DNA of 64,000 nucleotides from an uncultured Eubacteriales bacterium (GCA_934454405.1 CAKSFN010000005.1:73205-137204), one strand, 5' to 3'. Positions 35,589 through 45,365 are shown, counted from the first letter of the stretch. The notes: generated by a model not told the origin, from the letters alone. A program made the numbers and translations.

Positions 35589-37154
35589 TTACTCTTTTTC
35601 TTTAAGCGAACTTTTTGCGTGAACGACCACTTCCGCCGAATAACACGAAAAAATCCTTTCCGTTTCCTCTTTTTTCTGCTTCGGGGTCACGAGGCTGACG
35701 AGAGGAACAACAATAAGCCCGACAATCATGGAAAGCACACCCGCGTTTATCGGGGACGAGAAAAACGGAGAAATAAACGTTGTTCCCGTAAATGTGCAGA
35801 TAAGATTTGCCGTCATTACACCTACGCCGAGAGCGAAAGAGACCCAAACGCTCGCTTTTGTGGTCTTTTTCCAATAAAGCGAATAAAGGAACGGGGCAAG
35901 GAACGCGCCGGCAAGCGCGCCCCACGAAACGCCCATCAGCTGCGCGATGAACGAGATCTTAAATTCGGGGTCAGATTGGATTATTGCGATAAACGCCGAA
36001 ACGGCGATGAAAAAAGCGACAAAAAAGCGCATACATACAACTTTTTTCTTCTCATCGAATTTTTTGACGACGGGAGCGATAAGGTCGAGCGTTATCGTTG
36101 ACGAAGATGTAAGCACAAGGCTCGAAAGCGTGGACATCGACGCGGAAAGAACAAGAACAAGAACCACGCCTATCATAAGATCGCTGTCAAGAGAAGAAAG
36201 CATGGACGGAATTATGCTGTCATAGCCGTTCGAGGCAACCTCCTCGGGTGTTGTAAAAAGTCGTCCGAAACCGCCGAGGAAGTAACAGCCTCCCGCAACA
36301 ATGATGGCGAAAAACGTGGAAATTATTGTACCTTTCGTTATCGACGATTCGCTTTTTATCGCGTAGAACTTCCCGACCATCTGAGGAAGTCCCCAAGTTC
36401 CGAGAGAAGTCAGCAAAACAACAAACAGAAGAGCAAGCGGCTGAGGTCCGAAAAACGAGGCAAACGCTCCGGGGAAGGCTGCGGTTTCGGCAGAAGAAAC
36501 CTGCGCAAGGGAGGTAACACTTGCGGTAAAACCTCCGTTTTTGCCGAGGACGAGAACAATAACGGCGACTATGCCTCCGAGCATGATTATGCCTTGAATA
36601 AAATCGTTGATGGCGGTTGCCATATAGCCGCCGACAATGACATAAACACCCGTCAGAACAGCCATAACAACAACGCACCACGCGTAATCCACCGAGGGGA
36701 AAGCCATAGTGAACAGGCGGGAAAGACCGTTGAAAAGAGACGCCGTATAAGGAATAAGAAATATAAATACTATAACGGACGCAACCGTTTTCAGCGCAGG
36801 AGAATTAAAACGAAGTCCGAAAAAGTCGGGCATTGTTTTGGAATCAAGGGCGTGCGTCATAATACAGGTTCTCCTGCCGAGGATGACCCATGCGAGAAGA
36901 GAGCCTATAAAAGCGTTTCCGAGCCCTATCCATGTTGATGAAAGTCCGAAATTCCAACCGAACTGTCCCGCATAGCCGACAAATATGACGGCGGAAAAAT
37001 ATGACGTTCCGAATGCAAAGGCCGTCAGCCAAGGTCCGACGCTGCGTCCGCCGAGAACAAATCCGTTAACATCCGTCGCTTTTTTTCGGCAGTATACTCC
37101 GACGCCGAGCATCACGACGAAAAATGCGGCAATAAGAATAATTTTTATCGCCAT
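35589..37154 (-). CDS. Sodium:solute symporter (SSS family)
   Basis: The 521-residue membrane protein has about 13 hydrophobic segments and family features: VLGGRSVGPWLTAFAFGTSYFSA with an unwound helix 1, TMPDFFGLRF, and the GGYMATAINDFIQG sodium-site region. SSS members import proline, pantothenate, sugars or monocarboxylates with Na+. Co-transcription with PaaK and IorAB suggests an aromatic acid or amino acid as cargo, which is inference. ATG at 37154 has GGAAGTGG upstream. The Na+ gradient could come from the decarboxylase at 154-3500. Confidence 0.88.
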   Translation of the reverse strand: MAIKIILIAAFFVVMLGVGVYCRKKATDVNGFVLGGRSVGPWLTAFAFGTSYFSAVIFVGYAGQFGWNFGLSSTWIGLGNAFIGSLLAWVILGRRTCIMTHALDSKTMPDFFGLRFNSPALKTVASVIVFIFLIPYTASLFNGLSRLFTMAFPSVDYAWCVVVMAVLTGVYVIVGGYMATAINDFIQGIIMLGGIVAVIVLVLGKNGGFTASVTSLAQVSSAETAAFPGAFASFFGPQPLALLFVVLLTSLGTWGLPQMVGKFYAIKSESSITKGTIISTFFAIIVAGGCYFLGGFGRLFTTPEEVASNGYDSIIPSMLSSLDSDLMIGVVLVLVLSASMSTLSSLVLTSSSTITLDLIAPVVKKFDEKKKVVCMRFFVAFFIAVSAFIAIIQSDPEFKISFIAQLMGVSWGALAGAFLAPFLYSLYWKKTTKASVWVSFALGVGVMTANLICTFTGTTFISPFFSSPINAGVLSMIVGLIVVPLVSLVTPKQKKEETERIFSCYSAEVVVHAKSSLKEKE

Positions 37155-37200
37155 TTTACCACTTCCGTTCACTCTTTTTTGAAATGAATAAATTTAATAT

Positions 37201-37229
37201 ATAATAACATACTTATTCACGATTGTCAA
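37201..37229 (-). promoter_or_regulatory. Promoter of the symporter-led ten-gene operon
   Basis: On the minus strand TTGACA (37229-37224) and TATTAT (37206-37201) are separated by 17 bases, about 45 bases upstream of the symporter start. All gaps from here to 25176 are under about 25 bases or are overlaps, so this is probably the sole strong promoter for ten genes. Confidence 0.75.
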
Positions 37230-37287
37230 TACAAACCTCCGTAAAGTTGCATAATTCGATGGATTTTTATATGGAATTTTTCAATAT

Positions 37288-40080
37288 TTAATCATTTTGG
37301 TTTTGATGTTTTTCCGCCGCCGACTTTTTGCGTTTTTCGACAAAATACGGAAACGCGACAAGGCAGGCGCACGCAAGAACCCCGACAAGGGAGCAAACGG
37401 CTCCGAGCGTTGAAAACGGTGTTTTGTAGCGCAGCGTCACCGTATGCGAGCCGCCGCCGACCCTGACACCCGAATACATCACATTCGCGTTGAAAACCTC
37501 GGTTTTTTCGCCGTCGATATATGCCGTCCAGCCCGAAGAAAACGGAACGGCGAAAACAACCGTTTTTGTTTTGTCAAAATCAGTCTTGCAGGAAATGCCG
37601 TTTTTGAAGACTTCTATCTCGGAAACAGTATTTTTCAATGCTTTTGCGGCGGCAAGAACTTTTTCGGAGGAAAGGCACGAAACGCGCATATTTTCAAAAT
37701 GATACCTGCCGCAGGTCTCAAACGTCAATGTGATTTTCGTCAAGCCCTTATCAAATGTTCCGAGGTTGACCGTAAAATCATCGTTGCCCTTATAATACGA
37801 ATACGTCGGATTGAAGCAGGTCAACTCTTTTGTGACGTCCTCCGCCGAGACCTTGATGTAAAGTTTGTTTTTTGTTGTTCCGATATTATATTTCCTGTTT
37901 GCCTTTTCTTTCTGCTTATCGGTCATTTCAGCCCATGCCGAATCGTCAAAAAGGTCTGAACGCTTAAACGGCGAAAAACCTATTTGCTCAAAGTCGAGAT
38001 ATGTTTCAGACAATGCGTCACCGTTGAAAGTAAGCGTAACTTCGGCGTTTTTCTTTGTGACACGGAAAAACTTACCGTCATACTCCGCACCGTCGCCGCA
38101 AACGACATCAAATTTCTCTTCAACCTCGTCAAAAGAAAGCGTTTGCGTGTTTTCGGATGCGTCCGTAACCGCAAACGAAAGCATTATCTGTTGTTTTTGT
38201 GCAGGGGTCAGCGAGTTGAACCGAATTGACGAAAACTCTTTGTCAAAAGCATATACAAGCCCGGGAGAATCGGGATTTTCGTAAATATCGTATGTTCTGC
38301 CGCCCGAAACGGTCGAAGCGACAAGTGTAGAATACCCGAACGGCTGTCTTGCCCCGTCAACGGAGACAAAATATCGGCAGCCCGCAAGCATATCAAGCGC
38401 CAAACGTCCGTCGGAGTCCGAATACTTCTGCTCCATCGGCACGTTCAGATGCAAAGCGTCAAAATACCCCGACACATAAGGATTGGAAACGCTGTAATAA
38501 AATTCAGTCGAATTGACACCGCGCTGCATTGCGACATTATATCTGCCGTTGCCGAAAATATCGTAACGTGTTTTTTCCGCATCGGGCAGAGAGGAAATAA
38601 CGGTCTCGGGCGTATTTTCCGAAAAGAGCGTTTCAAAAACAGCTCCTTTATCGTGAAACGAACCCGCATAGTCATAACCCACGGTTGCATTTTTGTTTGA
38701 AGATGAGCCGTAATACATCAAAAACACATTGACGCCGACGCCGAAAACGGTGCAGAAGCAAAGTGCGGCGCGCGCCGCTTTTGCATTATTTCTGAACGCA
38801 AGAAGTGCCAGCGATGTAAGGCAAAGAACCGCCGCAAAAATAAGAGCGTTTTTATCCGATGCGGAAACCGTGAACGCAAGAGCAACCGAAACAAAAAGTC
38901 CGAAAAGTCCCGCATACAGACGGTGATTGTCGGAAAATTCCTCCGCATTTTCGAGAACGGCGGAAACTATATATGCGCAGAGCAGACAGTACATCCATTC
39001 CCAGCGGTTCGAAACATAAGAAAAGCCGTTCAGTATATGCCCGAAATACGGAACGAGCAAAAACAGCGTCAGCGCACCGAAAACTATCTTGTGCGCCGTT
39101 TTTTTTCTGCGCAGGAACATAAGCGCAACGGCAACGACGGAAACACCCGTCAAAGAAAGGCGCGTCCAACTGCCCGCATTGGCGGGACCGATAAACGAGG
39201 TCAAAAACTTGTTGTAATAATCGCTTGAATACAAAAGCGGAACGAAAACATCGGACGTGGTTCTCGAAGCGGACATCAGCGCATAAGCCGAGGGCACGAC
39301 AACGACACCCGCAAGCAAAACGCCGACGGCAAAATACAGCACGAACCGACCGAGCCATTTCAGCAAATCGGTAAAATTCCGCTTTTCGAAAAAAGAGAAA
39401 TAGACCGCAACGGCATAGATAAACATACCTATGCAGATCATATAGAAGAAGTAAATATTAAAAATCGCACAAACCGCCGTCATAACGATAAACAGGAGCG
39501 GTTTTTTTCGGTCGAACACGCGGTCGATGCCGATAAGCAGCAAAGGAAAAAAGATGCAGGGGTCAAGAAAATACGGGTGTCTCACGCCCGCAAAAAGCAT
39601 ATATCCGCAAAAAGCGTAAATAAGGCTGCCGCTCAAAACAGCCGGAACGCTTTTTCTGCCTCTGTGGTGCAAAAATACGCAAAAAACAAGCCCGCAAAGA
39701 TACAGACGAACAAATATCAGAACATTGTAAAGAATTTCCGTGAACCGCTCGGGGACAAACACCGCAAAAAACGAAAACGGGTCGCCGAAAACGTAATAGT
39801 TCAGCGTTGAGGCAATATCGGCGCCGTAGCCTATCGACAGGCTGAACATCGGAACTTCAAAATCGCCGCGCAGAAAGCCCGAAAAGACCTCGCGCAGATA
39901 TTTTCCGTAATACGCAAGCGAATTGACATGCTGATACATGCCGTCGTCCCACCAGACAAAGCTTTTGCCCGCCGCCGCGTAAATTGCGATAATAAGAGCG
40001 GAAAAGGCAAAAAAGCAGAGCGTGTATGCGGCATACACACTTCTGCCCTTTTCTTTTTTTATCAACGCAATTCCGTTCAT
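37288..40080 (-). CDS. YfhO-family polytopic membrane protein
   Basis: The 930-residue protein has about 11 membrane segments in its first 450 residues, a large extracytoplasmic domain (about 450-890) and a final membrane segment with a basic tail. It begins with the YfhO-type motif region SFVWWDDGMYQHVNSLAYY. YfhO proteins have a GT-C glycosyltransferase-like fold and modify lipoteichoic acid or other cell-wall polymers in some Bacillota. No promoter or strong ribosome binding site is obvious, and no terminator lies before the symporter promoter. Confidence 0.85.
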   Translation of the reverse strand: MNGIALIKKEKGRSVYAAYTLCFFAFSALIIAIYAAAGKSFVWWDDGMYQHVNSLAYYGKYLREVFSGFLRGDFEVPMFSLSIGYGADIASTLNYYVFGDPFSFFAVFVPERFTEILYNVLIFVRLYLCGLVFCVFLHHRGRKSVPAVLSGSLIYAFCGYMLFAGVRHPYFLDPCIFFPLLLIGIDRVFDRKKPLLFIVMTAVCAIFNIYFFYMICIGMFIYAVAVYFSFFEKRNFTDLLKWLGRFVLYFAVGVLLAGVVVVPSAYALMSASRTTSDVFVPLLYSSDYYNKFLTSFIGPANAGSWTRLSLTGVSVVAVALMFLRRKKTAHKIVFGALTLFLLVPYFGHILNGFSYVSNRWEWMYCLLCAYIVSAVLENAEEFSDNHRLYAGLFGLFVSVALAFTVSASDKNALIFAAVLCLTSLALLAFRNNAKAARAALCFCTVFGVGVNVFLMYYGSSSNKNATVGYDYAGSFHDKGAVFETLFSENTPETVISSLPDAEKTRYDIFGNGRYNVAMQRGVNSTEFYYSVSNPYVSGYFDALHLNVPMEQKYSDSDGRLALDMLAGCRYFVSVDGARQPFGYSTLVASTVSGGRTYDIYENPDSPGLVYAFDKEFSSIRFNSLTPAQKQQIMLSFAVTDASENTQTLSFDEVEEKFDVVCGDGAEYDGKFFRVTKKNAEVTLTFNGDALSETYLDFEQIGFSPFKRSDLFDDSAWAEMTDKQKEKANRKYNIGTTKNKLYIKVSAEDVTKELTCFNPTYSYYKGNDDFTVNLGTFDKGLTKITLTFETCGRYHFENMRVSCLSSEKVLAAAKALKNTVSEIEVFKNGISCKTDFDKTKTVVFAVPFSSGWTAYIDGEKTEVFNANVMYSGVRVGGGSHTVTLRYKTPFSTLGAVCSLVGVLACACLVAFPYFVEKRKKSAAEKHQNQND

Positions 40081-40172
40081 ATTATATATCCGATTAAATA
40101 TTTTTCTTATTCGAACCTTTCAAAAAGGCAAAAACCTTCTGCGCTTTTGAAAGAACCGAAATTTTCAATAAG

Positions 40173-40196
40173 TCCGACGGGCTTTCGCCCGTCGGA
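40173..40196 (-). terminator. GAAA-tetraloop hairpin after the last gene of the sugar operon
   Basis: On the minus strand TCCGACGGGC-GAAA-GCCCGTCGGA forms a perfect 10-base stem closed by a stable GNRA loop, 32 bases after the stop codon. The bases that follow are only moderately T-rich, so termination may be partial. Confidence 0.65.
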
Positions 40197-40227
40197 ACAA
40201 TAGAGCGGCGTTTTCCGATCCGACAGA

Positions 40228-41166
40228 TCAGTTGCACTCCGCAACCAACGGACCCGCAAGTTCTTTAAGATAGAAGAGTTTGCCGGGAAGAGTCGGAATG
40301 TAAGTAGAGGTGATATGTCTGTCCGGACCGTAGTGAAGCGTTGTCAGGAAAGACATTCCCTGCCAGCCCATGCCTCTGCTGAGAGCGCCGTCGGCACCGC
40401 CGATGGCGTAATCCGCTTGCAGGAACAAGCCGGGGCCTATGGTGTTCGCTCTGCACGGAACGAGAGTCGTTCTGGATTTGAACGAGGTTATGGCATTCTG
40501 CTCTATCGTGAGCGGGTGAAGTTTAACACCGATTCTGTACGGCTGTTTTGCCCATTCTTCATCGCTGTCGAACTCTGCGCCTATCGTCGGTTCCCAGAAT
40601 GCGATGTGGCACATTCTGCCGATACCGTAAATAAGAACGAGCTTTGCGCCCTCTGCCTTCAACTTCGCAAGTTTTTCGGGGTAAGTCGGAAGATTTGTCT
40701 TCGTTGCAAAGTTTCTCTGCGATTCGGGAACGGTAAGTTTTCCGAGTTTGTTGAAGAACGCTTCTTTCATCGAATACTCAAATGATGCGTGGTCGGTCGA
40801 TTCAAGAGTGTTGCCCTCGCCGTCAGCCCACTCGTCCATATTGAACGTGGTAACATGGTCACAGCAGACGTTCCATTCTTTAAGGAAGTAAACCGCCCAC
40901 TTATACATTCCCATGGGACCTACGGGAAGGATCATGGCAAGTTTCTCGCCTCTGTCTCTTGCCTTTTTGATTTGAAGAGCGATCTCGTGACCCATGTAGG
41001 TGTCGAGGTCTGCAACGGTGTCGCAGGCAACGGGCTTGAACTTCTTGTTCCAGAAAGCCTCTTTTTTGGTGCCTTTTTCGCAGCACTCGTCGATTTTTTT
41101 CATATCCCAGCCCTGCGGATAGAATCCTTCAAGGGCGGAACCTTTAACCGTGGACATAAAATTCAT
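40228..41166 (-). CDS. NagB-like sugar-phosphate isomerase/deaminase
   Basis: The 312-residue protein belongs to the glucosamine-6-phosphate isomerase/6-phosphogluconolactonase superfamily. Features are VTTFNMDEW, corresponding to the NagB active-site Asp region, and [15 protein letters not shown], matching its GIGxxGHIAFNEP phosphate-site loop. The match is distant and the protein is about 50 residues longer than NagB, so the substrate may not be glucosamine-6-phosphate. An ideal GGAGG site precedes the ATG. It is the last gene of the fourteen-gene operon. Confidence 0.8.
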   Translation of the reverse strand: MNFMSTVKGSALEGFYPQGWDMKKIDECCEKGTKKEAFWNKKFKPVACDTVADLDTYMGHEIALQIKKARDRGEKLAMILPVGPMGMYKWAVYFLKEWNVCCDHVTTFNMDEWADGEGNTLESTDHASFEYSMKEAFFNKLGKLTVPESQRNFATKTNLPTYPEKLAKLKAEGAKLVLIYGIGRMCHIAFWEPTIGAEFDSDEEWAKQPYRIGVKLHPLTIEQNAITSFKSRTTLVPCRANTIGPGLFLQADYAIGGADGALSRGMGWQGMSFLTTLHYGPDRHITSTYIPTLPGKLFYLKELAGPLVAECN

Positions 41167-41253
41167 AATGGTATTCCTCCATTCGTTATTTTCATTTTTT
41201 GAACCTATGCGAAAAATCCGCTTTGGTACAAGCAGGTGATGCGCAGACTTGCA

Positions 41254-42222
41254 TTAAAGCCTGTCAAGGGCAGCCATTACACCCTTTTTGATCGCGTCAA
41301 CGGGCTGACCGTGTTTGTGGCTAAGCCTGATTGCGCCGAGAAGCCGGTCGTTCGGTTCAAGTTTGCGTTCGGGGTCTCTGCCTACGCGCTCGGTCGTATC
41401 GCCGAGGTATCTGTTCCTGAATCGGAACATCAGATCCTCCGCATACGCAAGAACTTCTTTTTCGTCCTTGCCGTGTTCCGCCGCAAGCGCTTTTGCGGAA
41501 GCGGTCATCGCGTCGCGAACCGTGGACGCTATTTCGGGATCTTCCATCGCTTCCCAAATATAGGTGTAGCCCTTGTTCATGCCGAGATACGCAGCGATGG
41601 CGTGTCCCATATTGTGCAGGAACAGTTTGGATTGAATATAATATCGGAACGGTTCGGACGGAACCATGCCTTTTATATCGGGAATCGGGTTTCTGAACGC
41701 TGCCTTATCGACGGGAAGCGTACAGAAAGGCTCTACCCAAACTTTGCAGATATTGCCCTCACGCATTTCGTCGGTCATAACGGGAACCATTCTGCCGACG
41801 GAAGCCTCGACGTAACCAACATCGTCTCTGTCCAGATCAACGAGTTTTTTCAGATACTTGTCCGCATCCATCAGATTTTCGCAGATAACGATATCGACGC
41901 CCTTGGAGCGTTTTTCGATACCCGCGCGCAGAACGGGCGCGACATAGGGAAGTATTCTGACACCCGCGGAAGTGAAGATAATATCAGCTGTCGCAATCTC
42001 GTCAACGGCGTCGTCGGGCGTTACCGCGCGCACGTTTTTGATCTCGACCTCTTCCTGCTTTTCATTCGAAACTATCTTTATGGGATAGGAATGAGTTTCG
42101 TTCAGTTTGTCAATGAGTTCGCGGTTGACGTCGACAAAAACCGTCTCGAAGCCGCTGTTGTAAAGAAGCTGTCCGAGAAAGCCCCTGCCGATGTTTCCGC
42201 CGCCGTATACTACTGCTTTCAT
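41254..42222 (-). CDS. Mannitol-1-phosphate 5-dehydrogenase-like polyol-phosphate dehydrogenase
   Basis: This 322-residue long-chain polyol dehydrogenase begins with the NAD-binding AVVYGGGNIGRGFLG fingerprint. It carries KLFLHNMGHAIAAYLG, which contains the catalytic Lys, Asn and His of the MtlD family. It is about 60 residues shorter than E. coli MtlD. It would interconvert a polyol phosphate and a ketose phosphate. No mannitol PTS genes are nearby, so mannitol itself is not assured. Confidence 0.85.
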   Translation of the reverse strand: MKAVVYGGGNIGRGFLGQLLYNSGFETVFVDVNRELIDKLNETHSYPIKIVSNEKQEEVEIKNVRAVTPDDAVDEIATADIIFTSAGVRILPYVAPVLRAGIEKRSKGVDIVICENLMDADKYLKKLVDLDRDDVGYVEASVGRMVPVMTDEMREGNICKVWVEPFCTLPVDKAAFRNPIPDIKGMVPSEPFRYYIQSKLFLHNMGHAIAAYLGMNKGYTYIWEAMEDPEIASTVRDAMTASAKALAAEHGKDEKEVLAYAEDLMFRFRNRYLGDTTERVGRDPERKLEPNDRLLGAIRLSHKHGQPVDAIKKGVMAALDRL

Positions 42223-42258
42223 ATATTGATTACTGTCCTTTTTAATCAGATTTGTCCG

Positions 42259-43209
42259 TCAGCCGGGAACATTGTCCTTCATAAAGGCTTTTATCGTGTC
42301 AAAATCCTTTATGCCCGTCGTTGCGCCCTTTGCCCCGACGCAGAAAGTGCCGACGGCGTTGGCAAACGCGCCGCATTCGGTGAACGACATACCTTTTGCC
42401 AGACCTGTTATAAAGCCCGCGCAGAAGCTGTCGCCTGCGCCTGTCGTATCAACAACGGGAGCGTTTTTGTAAGTGGGAAGAAGGACGGGCGCCGCGTCTT
42501 TGCTTTCACGCAGATAGCAGCCGTGCTTTCCGTTTTTGACAGCAACCTGTTTTACTCCCTTTGAGAAGAAGAAATCGGCTATTGCGTCAAGGTCTCTCGT
42601 ACCCGCAAGCTCCGCCGCCTCGTCAATGGAGGGAAGGAACACGTCGATATACGGCATACAGGGTTCAAGAACTTTCATCCATCTGCCCTGCGAATCCCAC
42701 GCGGTGTCAAGAACCGTTATCTTGCCCATTTCCTTGCATTTTTTCAAGACTTTTGCGCACGGTTCGCCGTCAAAAGAATCCATAAGCATGGTACCCGCGA
42801 CAAAAACTATTCTCGAATCGGCTATAACATCCCAATTCACGTCGTCAAGTCCGAAAGTTCCGTTTGCGCCGACACAATGCAAAAACGTTCTCTCGCCCGA
42901 AGAAGCGGAAAGAACTATGGAAGCGGAAGTCTGCGCGTTTTCGTCAACGGCTATGCCGTCAACTCCGACGCCGTATTCCACAAGCGCGTTTTTCAGAAAA
43001 CTTCCGAAACTGTCGTTTCCGATTTTTCCGAGAACGGCGGTCTTTATTCCTATTTTTGCCATATCAATGCCCGCGCTCATCGCGCAGCCGCCGGTAAATG
43101 TTTCTATCCCGTTTATCCTTTCAAGAAGACCGGGTGCGGGGATTTTGTCTACGGGTTTTGCGATAACGTCGGCAACAAGAATGCCTATACAAGCAACGTC
43201 GTATTTCAC
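42259..43209 (-). CDS. PfkB-family sugar kinase
   Basis: This 316-residue ribokinase-fold kinase has TFTGGCAMSAGIDMAKIG near the N-terminus and the ATP/catalytic motif DTTGAGDSFCAGF near residue 245-257. It would phosphorylate a free sugar or sugar acid released by the other enzymes. The GTG start at 43209 follows AGGAGG by 8 bases and overlaps the upstream deacetylase stop as GTGA. Confidence 0.9.
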   Translation of the reverse strand: MKYDVACIGILVADVIAKPVDKIPAPGLLERINGIETFTGGCAMSAGIDMAKIGIKTAVLGKIGNDSFGSFLKNALVEYGVGVDGIAVDENAQTSASIVLSASSGERTFLHCVGANGTFGLDDVNWDVIADSRIVFVAGTMLMDSFDGEPCAKVLKKCKEMGKITVLDTAWDSQGRWMKVLEPCMPYIDVFLPSIDEAAELAGTRDLDAIADFFFSKGVKQVAVKNGKHGCYLRESKDAAPVLLPTYKNAPVVDTTGAGDSFCAGFITGLAKGMSFTECGAFANAVGTFCVGAKGATTGIKDFDTIKAFMKDNVPG

Positions 43210-43910
43210 GGCAGTAACCTCCTCGGCTGAACTTTGGGATAAACAAACGCCTGCGTGAACGCTTCGGCATAAGCAACGCCGCACTGGAAGCCTCTGTATT
43301 TGGCTATCGTGCGAACAAAATCCGCAAAGTCTATGTTGTCATGCTCTCTCATCCATTTGAGCTGGCTCTCGTGGCATTCGAGCATTTCCATTTTCAATTC
43401 CATAACGTCGGTGACGTCCACATATTCGGTCGGAACAAAGCCGTGACCGCCGAGATTATCCATATAATAAAGCGGTGTAACTTTCGAAGCCTTTCCGAGT
43501 TCGGGCATATAATGCGGGCAGGACGCGGCAAAACAAGCGTCAAACACAAGTTTTGATACCGCAACGTGGTCGCACATATAATCTGTCGGCGCATGAGTTA
43601 TGATAAGGTCGGGGTCGGCGTCGCGGATTATCTTTATCGCCTTGTTTCTCTGTTCCATATCATAGCCGTTCGCAAGAAGGTCACCGATGTCGCCGTTGAT
43701 AACTTTGATTCCGGCAAGCGAACCCGCTTTTTCGGCTTCCGCCGCACGAATAAGTCTGAGTTCGTCGGGCATGATGACTTCATGTCCCATATTACCGTTG
43801 CAGAAATGGCAAACGGTTACGTTGTCGCCTCTCCGAACGCATTTAATAAGCGTTCCGACGCAGTTTATCTCCACGTCGTCCGGGTGGCAGCCTATTGCAA
43901 GAATATTCAT
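43206..43910 (-). CDS. PIG-L/LmbE-family deacetylase
   Basis: The 234-residue protein starts with MNILAIGCHPDDVE, the zinc-binding HPDD motif of the PIG-L family, with a second metal histidine in MCDHVAVSK. Family members remove acetyl groups from N-acetylglucosaminyl substrates such as GlcNAc-PI, mycothiol precursors and diacetylchitobiose. In this operon it is the best pointer to an N-acetylated sugar intermediate. ATG at 43910 is favoured because AAAGG precedes it at usable distance. Confidence 0.9.
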   Translation of the reverse strand: MNILAIGCHPDDVEINCVGTLIKCVRRGDNVTVCHFCNGNMGHEVIMPDELRLIRAAEAEKAGSLAGIKVINGDIGDLLANGYDMEQRNKAIKIIRDADPDLIITHAPTDYMCDHVAVSKLVFDACFAASCPHYMPELGKASKVTPLYYMDNLGGHGFVPTEYVDVTDVMELKMEMLECHESQLKWMREHDNIDFADFVRTIAKYRGFQCGVAYAEAFTQAFVYPKVQPRRLLP

Positions 43911-43932
43911 AATATCGCCTTTCATACCCTTT

Positions 43933-45363
43933 TCATTCGGGTTGATCCGGTATCTCCGAAACCGTTAAATCGGACAGTACCAGTTTGTTATTTTCTTCTT
44001 TTACATTGATAAATGCCGCGTAGTTATTATCGCTGTCTATATGAAAACTCATTTTCATAAGACCGTCGGTATCCGTGAACAACATTCCGTGACCGCCGCT
44101 CTCGTTCCCGTAATAAGAAGAATAGAGCAGGTCGTCGAATTGCCAATCGCCGTCTATACCGTTCTTGCTGCGAATAACGTTGACGCAGTAACCGTAATCA
44201 TCATCATAAGTTGACCAAAGCGAAAGCAGGTCTCCGTTTGCCGCGGTATAGATAAAGCAGCCGTCAGTCACGCCGCCCGTACTGAAAACATCTTTCGGCT
44301 CGGAAATAAGCGTTTTAAGATCCGAAGAAAGTTTTGCGCAGGCAAATTTGCCGCCCTCTCCGTCGGTCGAAGTCCATTCGTGAACAAAGAAAAGCCACGG
44401 CTGTCCGTTATCGTCTATGTAGAGTGTTCCGTCGATACAATCCCATGAATCGGGCGTTATCAGTCCGTCGGACCACTTTGTAAACGGACCTTCCGGAGTT
44501 TCGGCGCGAAGAATAACCGTTCCTCTGCCGTCGTACTTGTGCGTGCCGACCGAGCCGCCTCTTTCCGAGGAATTGTATGTGGTTATCGCATAATACGCGT
44601 CGCCGTACTTATAAACCTCGGGCGCCCAGCATTGCTGTTCGTAGTCGGGAAGAAGCTCTTTGATACGATTCCAGTCCACCATGGAATAAGGTCCCGTCCA
44701 CTCCCCGTTTATGTCGCCTGATGTGTTTTTGTAATACTGCCAGCCCGTTCCGTACATATAATATATACCGTTTTCCGAAAGAATAAACGGGTCACGGATC
44801 TCACAGACCGTTTTTCGCAATCCGACAGAAACGGCTACGGGATAAACATCTTTCAACGAAATAACGCATTCCTCTCCGTGATTCGAATACAGTATGGTTA
44901 TACGTCTGAGTTTGTTGATCCTTATATTACCGAAATTCGAAACAGGAAACAGAACTATTCCGGTCTCGCCCTTTTTTATATCCGAATAACAAGTCACACT
45001 CACATTCGCGCGGTTTGTCAAAAATGTAACCGAACCTCTTTTAAGAGTATAATCGTTTTCATTTTTAACTTCAAAAGCGATGTGGGTATAAGCGGACGTA
45101 CTGCCGGAGATGTCGAACACCGACGCGGGCAACCTATATCCTTTTGCGGCATTGAAAGAAATCAATCCCTCCGAATAGACCCCCGGGTTGCCGGTGTTTG
45201 ACGCGTTGATTTCTTCGAAAACATCTTCGGAAATCCCGTTCGGCAACCAAGAGCCTATATGACAAGATTTTTCCGGAACATATTTGCGAACAATGCCGCA
45301 TCCCGTTATCAACGCGAACATTACAACGCTCAGAGACAGCAACAATATCCGTTTCATACGCAT
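43933..45363 (-). CDS. Lipoprotein glycoside hydrolase, GH43-like
   Basis: The 476-residue protein has a lipoprotein signal peptide ending ALITGC (Cys22). An N-terminal beta-rich region (about 30-170) precedes a five-bladed propeller. RDPFIL gives the expected catalytic base Asp and IDGTLYID the pKa-modulating Asp. Where many GH43 enzymes have EGP, this one has VTDGCF, so the acid assignment is uncertain. GH43 enzymes attack arabinosyl, xylosyl or galactosyl linkages. It acts outside the membrane, upstream of the cytoplasmic steps. Confidence 0.83.
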   Translation of the reverse strand: MRMKRILLLSLSVVMFALITGCGIVRKYVPEKSCHIGSWLPNGISEDVFEEINASNTGNPGVYSEGLISFNAAKGYRLPASVFDISGSTSAYTHIAFEVKNENDYTLKRGSVTFLTNRANVSVTCYSDIKKGETGIVLFPVSNFGNIRINKLRRITILYSNHGEECVISLKDVYPVAVSVGLRKTVCEIRDPFILSENGIYYMYGTGWQYYKNTSGDINGEWTGPYSMVDWNRIKELLPDYEQQCWAPEVYKYGDAYYAITTYNSSERGGSVGTHKYDGRGTVILRAETPEGPFTKWSDGLITPDSWDCIDGTLYIDDNGQPWLFFVHEWTSTDGEGGKFACAKLSSDLKTLISEPKDVFSTGGVTDGCFIYTAANGDLLSLWSTYDDDYGYCVNVIRSKNGIDGDWQFDDLLYSSYYGNESGGHGMLFTDTDGLMKMSFHIDSDNNYAAFINVKEENNKLVLSDLTVSEIPDQPE

Positions 45364-45365
45364 AC

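Noticed and set aside
40075..40090. TATATAAT just before the YfhO start codon as a -10 box
   Set aside because: It touches the start codon, leaving no room for a leader or ribosome binding site, and no -35 box lies at the right distance.
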